A stretch of DNA of 64,000 nucleotides from Buxus sempervirens. Taxonomy: Eukaryota; Streptophyta; Magnoliopsida; Buxales; Buxaceae. Shown here in pieces: positions 11,826 through 23,218 of this stretch. The stretch is from NCBI GenBank assembly GCA_947561395.2, contig OX387192.1:744001-808000 (forward strand). Reading direction: 5' to 3'. The notes below the pieces were generated by a model. It saw only the letters and a program-made list of their open reading frames with translations, made no database searches and was not told the origin of the DNA. The translations under genes and the position numbers were made by a program. How positions within the stretch are numbered: the stretch's first letter is position 1; each line of letters opens with the position of its first letter.

Positions 11826-14637
11826 TGTAAAACCCCGAATTTTCCCAAATATTAAAATAAAATAACAATTAATATTCTTTAGGATTATTATGGATGGAAA
11901 TAATTTATTATTGTAGAGAATATCATTATTAGTGAAGATCAGGAGTTTGGCGCAGATCGGAGCGTCTGATCGCGGTAAGATTAATATTTTAAAGCTAAAG
12001 TATTTTGATTGGGCGATGTGCATTGAGTTTGTTGTGTGTGCATTGCGTGGGATAGAAGGTATATATATATATATGCTAAAATAACCTAAACGAATAAGTT
12101 GGGAAGACTTGCTCGTATTCTTTAGCCGCACGACGGAGAGCGGCAGTAAGAACGACCAAAGAAGAAGGAGGAAGAGGTTGCTCTGGTTTTCTTCATCCCA
12201 AAGGAGTGCTTTTGAGTCTGAGTGTTGCTGTTTAGAGAAGGAAGAGGAGAGCACACGTTCAAGAGGTAGGTAGCACCGATTTCCGTTTCGTTTTGTGTTT
12301 TGGAGGTTAATCGATCGTATTGCATGTTTTAGTGTTATATATACATGTATTTAGCTTGATATCATTCATATAATTATGTTAGAATCATCCTGGACATGAA
12401 AAAACAGATTTCTAAACATTTTATGTTCGTTTTTGGGAGACCGCCTACCTCTCTGCGCTCGGCGATCCTGGGCGCTAGTGTAAAATTTAAGACCGCCGAA
12501 TATCGTTTGAAGACGGACCGCGGGCGACCTATTTTGTACTACTGCCGACCTTTGACCGCCTAGGCGATCCTGAGCGATCTAGCAAAAAAATGCAATTTCG
12601 ACAGTTTTTCATCCCCTTTTCTTCTCCAACCCTTTCCCAGACAACCCAAGCCTCTCGCATAGCACCCTTATTACATGAAAGACATTTAAGTAAATGTCCT
12701 GTGTATTTATTGCTCCATTTACTTAAGTCTTTACATGTAAATAAGGTTTTACCCCCCATTTGGAATCAATAAAAATACTTCCAAGGTCTAATTCCCAGTC
12801 AATAAAAAGTCAACTTTCCAGTTCATGCCTAAATCCCGGTTTTTATCAAAAAGCCCGGTTTGGGTTTAATACCCAGATGAGTGATTCAGGAGTCCATAAA
12901 ATTGTAGGAGATGTGTTTACCCTTCAATAGACTACAACCAAAATTTGAGCTCGAAACTCCTTGTCGATTTGTCTAGAAAAATTATATACCAAAAGTCAGC
13001 GTTTTTAACTAGACTTAGAATATTTTTGGGGTCCGAAACTTTTTGTCTCAGAATTGATTGATTATTGGTATGGTGACCTTATTAGGGATCCTAAGACTAT
13101 TCCACTCATCCAAAATGTATTTTGAGAACTTTATGACATTCATAGTCCCTAAATCATTATAAAATAGGGTATTTGGATTTCCACCCTTGTAACACTTCTC
13201 TAAGATTATTCTTAAGGTGTCCCTGAAGTCCAATTACACTAAAAAGTTTATATTAGATATTTAACTACCTTGTTTTATGATTTAGTACAATTTGGGGTTT
13301 AAAGAGAATCAAATTCACTTGAAATGGTTACAAGGATTCTATATAGGTAATTTCCTTCTGAAAATATAATTGGACCGTGGACCGAATGCCATGATGGCTA
13401 TAAGAGATTGTACCATCTGCGGATGAGATATGAGACCACCTGCGGGTGAGATGTGACTCCTGCGGGAGAGACCTCCTGTTGGGGGAGATGTGATCCTGAT
13501 TGGATTGCATCCCACAGGGGAGATATGTGACCACTTGCGGGTGAGATGTGACTCCTGCGGGAGAGACCTCCTGTTGGGGGAGATGTGATCCTGATTGGAT
13601 TGCATCCCACAGGGGAGATATGTGACCTCCTGTGGGAGAGATGAGACCTCTTGTGGGGGAGATGTAATCAGATGTGATTGCATCCCACAAGGGAGATATA
13701 TGACCACCTGCGGGTGAGATGAGACCTCCTGTTGGGGGAGATGTGATCCTGATTGGATTGCATCCCACAGGGGAGATATGTGACCTCCTGCGGGAGAGAT
13801 GAGACCTCTTGTGGGGGAGATGTAATCACGATGTGATTGCATCCCACAAGGGAGATATATGTGATTACCACCTGCGGGTGAGATGTGACCACCTGCGGGT
13901 GAGATATGATGACTCCTGCGGGAGAGACCTCATGTAGGGTAGATGTGATTACTGCGTGATTGCATCCCACATGGGAGAATGTTGTTATCAGATTGAGACT
14001 TACTATTAATTATGAATGACATGATCTACATTTGAATCAGAAGAGTTTGATTTATATTACATTGCCTTTCTAATTGAAACGAAGGTTACATAATAAACTC
14101 TCTTTATTCCAAACACTGATTAGATGTTGGTTTCCTGTGGTGATTAATCGTTCTTATTATCGACCGTGACTACCTGATTATTTTATCGTGCATGAATGAT
14201 TACTTTTATATATAAACTGTTTCTAGCATGCATGTGTTACCTACTGAGATAGTTGTATCTCACCCCTACTTCATATTCTACTTTTCAGGTTATCTTGGAG
14301 AGGACGCCACGGGTTAGACAGATAGTGGGTTGAAGTCTAGAAATTCCATATGAAAAGAGTAAGGTGATTTTATATAGCTGTATTTATTTTAGTGGAATCG
14401 TAATAGATGATTTTGTAGGATATTAAGAGTTAGTTAAATTTGTAGTTGCCTTTCATTTGATTAGTTAATGTAATCGGATGACTCAGCTTCTAATAAATGA
14501 TTTAAGCTTCCTAGTACTCTGATAAATCTTAGTTCTTTATTTCCTTATATTTGAACTGATTGTAATGTACCACAAGTTAATGCCTTGATCCGAGTCAAAA
14601 TGAGAAAAAAAAAGAGACCCGGATTCGGGGCGTTACA
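11826..14637 (+). mobile_element. Solo LTR of a related Tekay-like family, inserted in the LTR at 10502-19095
   Basis: It starts TGTAAAACCCCGAATT at 11826 and ends GATTCGGGGCGTTACA at 14637. GGATA is duplicated at 11821-11825 and 14638-14642. A TATA-rich stretch lies at 12060-12075, followed by a leader-like stretch and CG-rich repeats of the GACCGCC / GGCGATCC type at 12440-12585. Sequence 12590-13100 is homologous, in inverted orientation, to 14643-15120 of the host LTR, which shows the two LTRs are related. It contains a minisatellite at 13425-13975 and has no coding genes. Confidence 0.88.
13425..13975 (+). repeat. Minisatellite with GAGATGTGACCACCTGCGGG-type subunits
   Basis: Higher-order tandem repeats of roughly 90-110 bp are built from CCTGCGGGAGAGA, CCTGTTGGGGGAGATGTGATC, and GATTGCATCCCACAGGGGAGATA modules. 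At least five copies differ by module loss. Open frames on the minus strand through it (up to 167 codons) are by-products of the repeat, since the same modules are read in several frames. Confidence 0.8.
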
Positions 14638-15123
14638 GGATAGTCTTAGGATCCCCAATAAGGTCACTATACCAAAAATCAATGGATTCTGAGACAAAAA
14701 GTTTTGGACCTAAAAAATATTCTAAGTCTGATTAAAAATGTTGACTTTTGGGGTATATGATTTTTCTAGACAAATATACAAGGAGTTTTGGGCTCAATTT
14801 CTAGTTGTAGTCTAATTAAGGGTAGACAAATTTTCTGGAATTTTATGGGCTGTTGAATCACTCATTCGGGTATCAAACTCAAAAAGTGGTTTTTGGTGAA
14901 AATCGGGCCAAACTGGAAATTTAGGCATGAACTGGTAAGTTGACTTCATATTAGTTGGGCATTGAGCCTTGGGAGTATTTTTAATGGTTCCAAATGGGGA
15001 TAAAACCTTATTTACATGTAAAGACTTAAGTAAATTGAGACATAAATACACAGGACATTTACTTTAACCTTATTTGTCTTTCATGTAAAAATGGTGAAAA
15101 ACTATTAAAAAACAAGGCTTCTT

Positions 15124-15303
15124 CTAATGTTTTGGCGTTCAACTAAGTCCTTGTGGACATTCGGGCGTTCGACCTATTATTCATGGACGTTCGCGCGTCC
15201 ATGCTCGCGATTAGGCTTGCGATTAATTGCCGAGCTAATCTTGATTCGCGATTAGCCTCGGCGATTAATCTTGATTCGCAATTAGCTTTACAGTGACTGT
15301 TTT
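15124..15303. repeat. 30-bp-period array of CG-containing dyads in the Tekay-like LTR
   Basis: Six units step by 30 bp (about 15124, 15154, 15184, 15214, 15244, 15274). The first three contain TGGACATTCGGGCGTTCG-like sequence, with a perfect TGGAC-N8-GTCCA at 15184-15201. The last three carry GCGATTA/TAATC half-sites, with a perfect GCTAATC-N9-GATTAGC at 15234-15256 and a near copy 30 bp later. The half-site resembles the core at 4830-4990. Confidence 0.65.
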
Positions 15304-16030
15304 GGGTGTTTTGGCTCAAGATTAATTGCCCATTTCCAGGGTTAATCACTAGCTTAGGTTTCTACAAATTTTTGGTTGTTTTCCAACACCAAACCCATAC
15401 AAACCATATCTAACCTTTTCAATATCAAATGGGATGATCATAAAACATCCCAATATGCTCAAAAACACCTTCCAACACAGGAATCCATCCAAGATACATA
15501 TAACCCAAGTCCAACCACATGAAACCTCATTCACCCCACCAAACTCAAACCAAAAACTAAGATGTGAGCAATATAGGTTGGAAATCTATGGCAAATCAAT
15601 AAAAAACTAAACAAGATAGTTAGATAAACCAAACCTTACGAATTTTAGAGGCAATACCCAACATGCAAGAGATTTTCCATTTTAACCAAACCTAGGAGAG
15701 ATAAATACAAAATCCGTAGCAAATCAATAGAAAACTAAACAAGATAGTTATACAACCAAAACCCTAAAAATTTTAAATGCAAAACCCAACATGCAAGTGA
15801 TTTTCCAGTTTATCCAAACCCTAGGAGAGAGAAATACGAAAATCTAGTAAATTCATTTTAGTTTGAAGGGTTTGCTATTTACTTGTTTAATGGAGAAGCA
15901 CAACTTCTCTCCTAGCTCTCCTCTTCTCCTTCTTCTTGAAGCTTTCAAACAAGCTCTCACAACTTCTTCTCTTGTTCTATACGTCCAAAACAAGGAAATG
16001 GGTTTTTAAAACACTAGATATTTTAGTTAG

Positions 16031-17833
16031 TGTAGACACCCCAAATTGCACTACAAAATGAGAAAATAATGAAAACATTAATTGGAATTTAAAACAGGCA
16101 AAAAATGCATGAAAATCAATAAGTTGAGCCTTGACCGTATTGTATCTACGGGCTAAGCGCGCCCGAATTTTATATACGGGCACGCAGCGCTCGTAATACA
16201 TATACGGACACCATTGGACCGTAAATCATTTACGGGCACATCAGACTCGTGCAAGTTCTGTTCTTCTTTCGATTTCTGAGCCTTATCTTTAGTCCAATAT
16301 CCCTTTAAATGAGCGAATTATATATTTTATTCGTGCGAAATATGTGGATAAAGGATGGGCATGATCTTGTGTTTAACTCAAACTGAAACTCTATCTTGCC
16401 AAACCTTGGACCAACCATACCCCTGTGCTTGCCTATAAATAGAGGGCATTTCCTCAAGTAAAAGGCCACGAAAATTTGAAGTCTAAGAAGCTCTAAGAGA
16501 AGAGAGGAATCCCTGCTGCCTTGCTTGCTCAATCCAGGTAAGTCCCTTTTCCCTTTTATTTTCTGTTTTCAATTCTAGAAGTAATAGGATCTTCTCTATT
16601 GCTGTAGAATAAGGCCATCTTTTGTACTTGTATTCCTAAACTTGCCTTTAAGTACATCAAGAGTCTCTCTAGCCGTAAAACGTGAAGAGAGAGCTAGGGG
16701 AAAAGAGAACAGGTGGATCCCTAGAATAGAACCCCATATCTGTTTTTATCCTTTTTTTCTAGAATAAGGCCTTTGATTGTGTTTGTATACCCAAACTATC
16801 TCCAAGTACCTCAAGAATCCTCTCTAGCCGTAAAACGTGAAGAGAGAGCTAGGGGAAAAGAGAACAGGTGGATCCGTAGGGTAGACCCCCATATGCTCAA
16901 ATCTGTGAGATGTGGCTGCTTTGGATATCCTGATCATGTTTTAATTGCTTTTTATGATGAATCTGAATGAATCACATGAATCTATGATGTTTATAGCATG
17001 AGATCCCCACTTTTTTTTTATAAAATTTGGATTTTCCACACTTTTGCACCTACAGCACTGTTTTCGTGATTTTTGTAATATTAGGCCAAGATCCTGGATT
17101 TATCATGATTAATATGATAGATCTGGATCCAAAAGCCTGAAAATAAATTCTAGGGTTTCATGATGTGGTTTTTAAATCCTTTTTCATTATTGAGAGAAGA
17201 CCCTACGGTCTAAGTTCTCCCCTTTTGATGTTCTTCATCAACATGGGTATTTTTGGTTTTTATTTCTTGATTTAATGTGAAATTTGGGCTATACCTATGT
17301 CCTGGACTATTCAAGTTCAATTTTGAAATATTTTATAAAAATCATATTTTTCTAGATTTCTAGAATTTGACTTGAAGCCAGATTTTTGGATTTTTCACTT
17401 TAAATTGATTTCATTTGATTTTATCTCAATTTTAATTTGATCATGAAACCCTAGGAATGGTATGATCATATTTGAAAGTTCTGGATCAATCAGATTATTC
17501 GTATGAAAAAACCATATATTTTGTCTTTTTTGTGATTTTTCCTGATTTTTATAGCAAGCCTTTTTTCTTTGAAAAACATGAACAATACCTAGCAACCACC
17601 TTGTGTGGATGAATAGGGGTGCCTAACACCTTCCCCTGTTCATAACCTAATCCCCTTACCCATCTCTGGTTGTTTTTTTAGGAGGGTTATTTTTACCCTA
17701 AAATTGCCTTTTGTGCTTATTTAATATTTAGGTGTCCATTCACACCTAAATTGAATGGTGGCGATTCTTTGTTTTATTCAATCCCGCGTGATGATTGAGG
17801 AAGTCATTGGATTTTGATTTTCCATGTCTCACA
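16031..17833 (+). mobile_element. Solo LTR, Tat-type (TGTAGACACC...CTCACA), 1803 bp
   Basis: It begins TGTAGACACCCCAAATTGCA and ends CCATGTCTCACA, with GTTAG duplicated at 16026-16030 and 17834-17838. TATAAAT lies at 16434-16440 in GCTTGCCTATAAATAGAGG, with a leader and a CAGGTAAGT-like splice donor at about 16535. A repeated CGTAAAACGTGAAGAGAGAGC segment occurs near 16674 and 16828. The end of the LTR has GGTGGCGATTC. It is related to, but clearly a different family from, the LTR at 23219 (about half the sequence is alignable by eye). Confidence 0.92.
16119..16251. promoter_or_regulatory. 28-bp-period array of five 21-bp dyads (TACGGGC-N7-GCCCGTA)
   Basis: Dyads start at 16119 (left half decayed), 16147, 16175, 16203 and 16231, a constant 28-bp step, each with a 7-bp spacer. 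Halves are TACGGGC or TACGGAC on the left and GCCCGAA, GCTCGTA, GACCGTA or ACTCGTG on the right. The array ends about 180 bp upstream of the TATA box at 16434. Confidence 0.8.
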
Positions 17834-17879
17834 GTTAGGACATCCTTTTATATGCCCAACTTTTGGTCTTTCAAATTTG

Positions 17880-18850
17880 CCCATAACAAAGGTTTTATTC
17901 TCACTAAACCCTTGGGTGTACCTAAAGGTTATCAAGGGGTATCTTAGTGTTATGAGAAAGGTTACCTTAGTGTTAAGTGGGGGGTACCTTAGTGTTATTT
18001 GAGGGGTACCTCGGTATTTCAAGGGGGTTTACCTTAGTTATTCTAAGGGGTATACTTTAGGTATACTTGGAGGTGTACTTTAGTAATATAAGAGGGGTAT
18101 TTTAGTTATAGAAGGGGTGTACCTTAGTTATATGGGAGGGGTACCTTTAAGTAATACAAGGGATGTACCCTAAGTAATATAAGGGGTATACCTTAGTTAT
18201 ATAAGTGGGGGTATTTTAGTTATACAAAGGGGTACCTTCGTTATATAATGGGGTACTTTAGCTATATAAAGGGGGTGTACCTTAGGTATAACAAGGGGGT
18301 ACCTTAGGTATTCAAGTGAGATACCTTAGGTATACAAGTAGGGTACCTTAGGCAACACAAGTAGAGTACCTTAGGCAATACAAGAGGGTACTTTAGGTAT
18401 ACAAATAGGGTATCTTAGGCAACACATGGGGGTACTTTAGGCAACATAAGTGGGGTGTGAGAATTTCTTCTAGAGCCAAAATCCGGTGGTTCAATGAAAC
18501 CACTGGCTGAGATGCATTTTGGGGTGTGGGCCCCACTATTGAAAAGTGCCTTCCATCCGCAAGTTTCATGCTGGAACCATTGAGTGACTCCAGATGAAAT
18601 GATCTCAAGTGGGGTACTTTAGGCAACAAAAGAGGGTAGTTTAGGTAGTACTTGGGTGGTACCTTGGGTAATGCATGAGTGTACTTGGGTGGTACCTTGG
18701 GTAATGCATGGGTGTACTTTGGGTATGCTTGAAGGTACTTTAGGTACTCTTAGGAGTTACTTTATGCACACTTGAGAGGTACTTTGTGTATACTTAGGAG
18801 TTACTTTAGGTATTCGTATGGGATACTTTAGGTATACTTGGCTCTAATTT
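17880..18850 (+). repeat. Degenerate GGGGTACCTTAGTTATATAAG array
   Basis: More than 30 imperfect units of roughly 22-28 bp contain GGTACCTTAG or GTACTTTAGG, interrupted by a unique stretch at about 18455-18605. It is part of the LTR at 10502-19095. The same unit type flanks and interrupts the Ulp1-like gene at 1-840 and 4470-5310. Confidence 0.75.
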
Positions 18851-21705
18851 TTCAGAATTTGATTTCTAATTCACTAGATCTAATTGGAGAATACCTTAGC
18901 CAATTATAATTAAGACATAGCACTAACTAAGCTTACCTTAATAATTTCAATAAAGTTCAATTTGATTTCCCTAAATCCTTAAGTATAATGCAAATTTACC
19001 CCATCTTCATAATATAAGTACTTAATTAATCTAATAATCACACTTTAGATAATTAAGCTTAATAATTAAGATATAATCCGGGACGGGGTTTTACATGGTT
19101 CATCTCTTCTAGTACATCATTTTGTTGCATTGTTTTTTGAACCATGATGTGTCTTCTAATATGAAGTCCCTCATGGCAAACCATATTGCAATTTGTCTAT
19201 GCCCACTTGAACATAGAGAAAAGAACAAAATCCCATTAGACAGCTTGGTTGATGCAGGGGTGGTACCTTGGGTAATGCATAAAAAAAGGGGTTTAGAACT
19301 TTTTGAGTTTATGATGATTTAGATTGTATTCTTGGAGCAACTCAAATGCCTAACAGATTGGTTGAAAGTGTACATGTTGAAGATTGTGTTACGTCTCACT
19401 ATTTGTGAAAAGAATTAGATGTGATGTTGATTCCTCATAGGCACTACAGTTCTAACATCAATAATCCATGGATTGACTTGGAACAGGTTTTTAAGTTGAC
19501 TACTCAGTGACAGCATGTGCATTGTTTATAAACACAGCCCAAGATTTCCTTCATTGCAAATTTACTGGCATCAACTCTTTTGGATCACCAAGTATGTCTC
19601 TGTTTTTATTTTAATTTTGGAATGTTTAGTGGTACCACAAGATGACCCTGGTTGCAGGGAAGATGCAGAGGCACCAAATATTAGGGAACAGTACATCCCC
19701 ACTAAAGCAGGCATGGGGAGTAATGAAATAGTATGTCAAAATTGATAGGCTTTACAGTTACACATTGCTGCAAGTAACAGCAAGAACTGAGAACTAGGAG
19801 ATTGTTAAAAATATCTACTTTATTTTATCTTTAACGTAGGAATGGTGATTTTGATTATTGAATTATCTTGAATAGCTGGGGTTGGAATATAAGTGTAGCT
19901 ATTTTATATAAAAATACCAAATGTCAGGTCTATGATCAATCCACCTCCTCTCATTGATTTCTTCCATGAGAGGATACTTTCAAAGTATTATGTTTTGTTA
20001 TTGATTTGTTATGGTTAGTTTTAAAGCATAATTGTATAGAACATTATTAGAGCTTCAATGATGTGTAAAACTAAATGACAACGAAGAGAAAATATTAACA
20101 GAATATATGATATGAGAGTATTGAGATTAAAAAGATACTAGTGAGAAGGTGCACGTTAAATGATAAACAATCAATAATTAGATTGACATGATTAACATAA
20201 AGGCATCTTGTTGAAAGGGAGAAATGGTGAATGAAAAGAGGTAGGCAGTGTTGATAGCAATGGGCAGTCAACAAAATGTTAAAGCTGTTGGGTGATGGTG
20301 GATGATGGACAATAGTACTGATACCAACCCACATAGAAGAACCAGTCAGAAGTTTGGTAAATTGGAGTCAAAGCCAAAGGCATTCTAACCTCTCTCACAG
20401 GGCATAGCCAGTCTAATCTTGCATCACCAGATTTGTGATGATACTAAAAGAAAATTGCTTCCTTCGTACATGAAAGAAATCTAATTTTTATATTTTAAAT
20501 GTCAATCACCTCATGGAAATTGCTTGTGCTTCTGATATATTTTACTACTTATCTTTTTAATTGTTTGCATATATAAATTAGTGTTCTAATGATAGATATT
20601 TGTCAATTAGATGTCCTCCATTCCTACCAATAATATATCTTTGGAAGATGCCGAAGAGTCGGTGGCAAATTGGACAAGGGATCAAGAGAGGACATTTATT
20701 GAGTTGATGGTAGATGAAGTGAAGAAGGGAAATAGATTAATGACAACATTTAAGAAAGGTGGATGGAAAAGAATTAGAGAGGAATTTTATAAAAGGACTA
20801 GGAAAAAATACAGGATGAAAAAATTCCAGAACAAATATAATATCTTCAGAGCAATATATAGAGAGTTTTCACAACTAAAAGAAATACCTACGGGATTTGG
20901 TTGGGATCCAATTGCTCAAACTATAACAGCACCTAACTCAATATAGGAATCTTATTTTAAGGTAAACATTGTACGCACCTAAAATCGGTCGCATGACGAG
21001 GCGCACGTGACGATGCGCGTGCATCGGGACTATTTTGGAGTCGCCACTGCCTGAGAGGTGCAGGCAGACACAAGGGGTGCCTATACAGGTCTATTTTTAC
21101 TGATCTGCGGCTTTTTAGAGATTCAAGGTAAGTTCTCGGTTACGTCCAGGGAAGTCCGAAGACACCCTGGCCCGCCCCGTCGATTTGACAGGTCCCTTGG
21201 GTCTCCCTGGTTTTTGAGTCAGTTTCACCCTTCCTAGGCCAGCATGCCACTTGGTTTGGTCTGGCGGGACCCTCTGGAGGTGTGGATCCCTTTCTATTTT
21301 ATTTTATCTTCTTATTTAGGCGAAGTGGGTCGGAGGCGGGTCCCGTTGGAAGACCCATGGATTGCCAAGGTTGGGCTTGAGCCTAGCAGGGTTATTGGGT
21401 AACCCATTTTGATTATTTATCTAATTAAATTAAACATGCTAAGGGCTTAGTGGGCTTGGATTTGGCCCATTAACCAAGGGTCAGATGCCTTGGGCCCATT
21501 TGTTAAAAAGGGCCTAGTTTGGGCTGGTCAAAGGTGGGTCCTATAGGTGGGCCCAGGGTATGCCTTGGTGGGCCCATCTAGGCCCATGGTCCAAAAGTGG
21601 ACTTAAAACAGTCCAAATTACTCATATGGTCGGGTCAAAACCAATTCGGGTCGGATTTGGATCCAATCGGGTCAAAAAGAATAATTTTTGGTTGTTTATC
21701 GAATT

Positions 21706-21810
21706 GACCGCATTTACTATGCGGTCTGGTCTGAACCGTAGATGCAATGCGGTTTAGACCAGACCGCATACCAAGTGCGGTCAAGTCCAGACCGCCTTGA
21801 GTATGCGGTT
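21706..21810. promoter_or_regulatory. 28-bp-period array of four 21-bp dyads (GACCGCA-N7-TGCGGTC)
   Basis: Dyads start at 21706, 21734, 21762 and 21790, exactly 28 bp apart, each with a 7-bp spacer. The first and third are perfect GACCGCA-N7-TGCGGTC; the others carry A for G or a C for A at half-site edges. Unlike the other LTR arrays, this one lies about 0.9 kb downstream of the LTR's TATA box in the LTR's own orientation. Confidence 0.85.
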
Positions 21811-23218
21811 TTTGCCCGAATTTGCTGTTTTGCTCCGATTTCGGCCGGGATCGCTTCGTTTGCTTTTCAGGGAGGTTCGGCGACGTCCGTCGGGATTTTT
21901 AGCATCTTCACAGCAACACACAAGCTCCTTTCTTAGTCATATTTTTCTTCTTTTCTTCTTCCTTTTTCCTTTGCTCTTCATGTAGTCATTCTTTGCATGG
22001 GAATCAAGAGAGGCACCAGAGATTCTTTTACCATCTTGCTATGATCATAACCACGTATTCACCTTTGCTCGCGAAGATAGAAAGTTGGCAAGAGGATGAT
22101 TTGTCTCCTTTTATTTTGCAAGGACTAATGACATCTTATCTTAGATGACTTTTGCTCATTATATCCTTGACAAAATTCTCTCCTTTCACCCTTTAATTGG
22201 ATCTTGTTTTCAACATGAGATGCTCAGTATCGTACACATTAGAAGCAAATGGAGGTGAGAAATAAGTAATAAAACAAGTAATAAATCAAGCTTAAAAAGA
22301 AAAGAAACTTGATATGTATTGAATGAAACAACCTACTGTTTACTGTTACCTTCTTGTTTTTGACAGGTGATGGTTTTCCGATGATTTCGGCAGCGCTTCC
22401 GCACCCTCGTGGAATTCGAAGAATGGATTTGAAAAGGGATTCCACACTTCTGGGTTGAAAGGAATGAAATGGAAAGGGGGATGGTGCAATCCAAGGGTAT
22501 TTTGGATTTTGGTTTTGAGTGGGGCAGAGTTTGGGCAGGGGTTGGACGTAGAGAAAAAAAAAGGACAGAGCTAAAGGGAGGCCAGCCTCTCTTGATTGGA
22601 AATCAAGGAGGGAGAGAGAAGGGAGGGGGTGAGTGAAGGAGAGAGCAAAAGGGAGAGAGGAGAAGGGGTTTGATGCTTGGAATGGAATGGGGGGTGGCCC
22701 CCCTTTTATAGTTGAAAATTTGTCCTAAAATTGAATTTTAATCACTTTTTGATTGAATTTTAATTCCTTGTTTGACATAACTAAAACGTAAATATTTTTT
22801 ATTCTTATCTCTCCACATCATCTTATTCTACGAATGTGGTTAGTATTTTTTCTTTATTTTTTATTTATTTTAATCTTAAGATTCTTTAAGTTTTAATATT
22901 ATTTTATTCTTTAAGATTGGTTTGTTAGAAGACACATGTCTTTTCTATTTTCTATTTTATTTTTGATTTAGTTTAATTGTTAGATATTTACAAAATATTA
23001 TTATTTTATTCTTAGATTTTTATTTTTTGTCCTTTATTCAATCTTGCCACGTGTGCAGATTTTCCAAGATTTTTGACTGCTCATAACTTTCTCATTTGAC
23101 ACCCGATTTCAGCAAACATGGTGGCGTTGGAATCAGGTTGAGATTCCCTATCCACTAAGCAAAAGGTTGGCAGCAAACTCAAGCTTTTTAGCAGAAGTGT
23201 AAACTCGCGTCCCGGAGC

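Larger units (their letters stand above)
10502..19095 (-). mobile_element. Solo LTR (Tekay-like), about 4.0 kb without its two nested LTRs
   Basis: In minus orientation it begins TGTAAAACCCCGTCCC at 19095 and ends ATCTGGGGTGCTACA at 10502. Flanks are a perfect TGGTT duplication (10497-10501 and 19096-19100). Removing the insertions at 11826-14642 and 16031-17838 leaves about 3.97 kb. No internal retroelement genes are present, so it is a solo LTR. The long LTR and its TGTAAMRCCCC ends suggest a chromovirus of the Tekay/Del type; that assignment is tentative. It contains a GGTACC-type array (17880-18850) and a 30-bp-period array (15124-15303). Confidence 0.85.

Noticed and set aside
13328..13970. 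Long minus-strand frames of 100-167 codons
   Set aside because: They are translations of the minisatellite in several frames, with no independent protein signal.
13425..13975. CRISPR-like array
   Set aside because: Eukaryotic minisatellite with variable modules, no unique spacers of constant length.
12590..15120. Foldback transposon
   Set aside because: The inverted arms are explained by two related LTRs in opposite orientation; the inner one has its own TGT..ACA ends and GGATA duplication.
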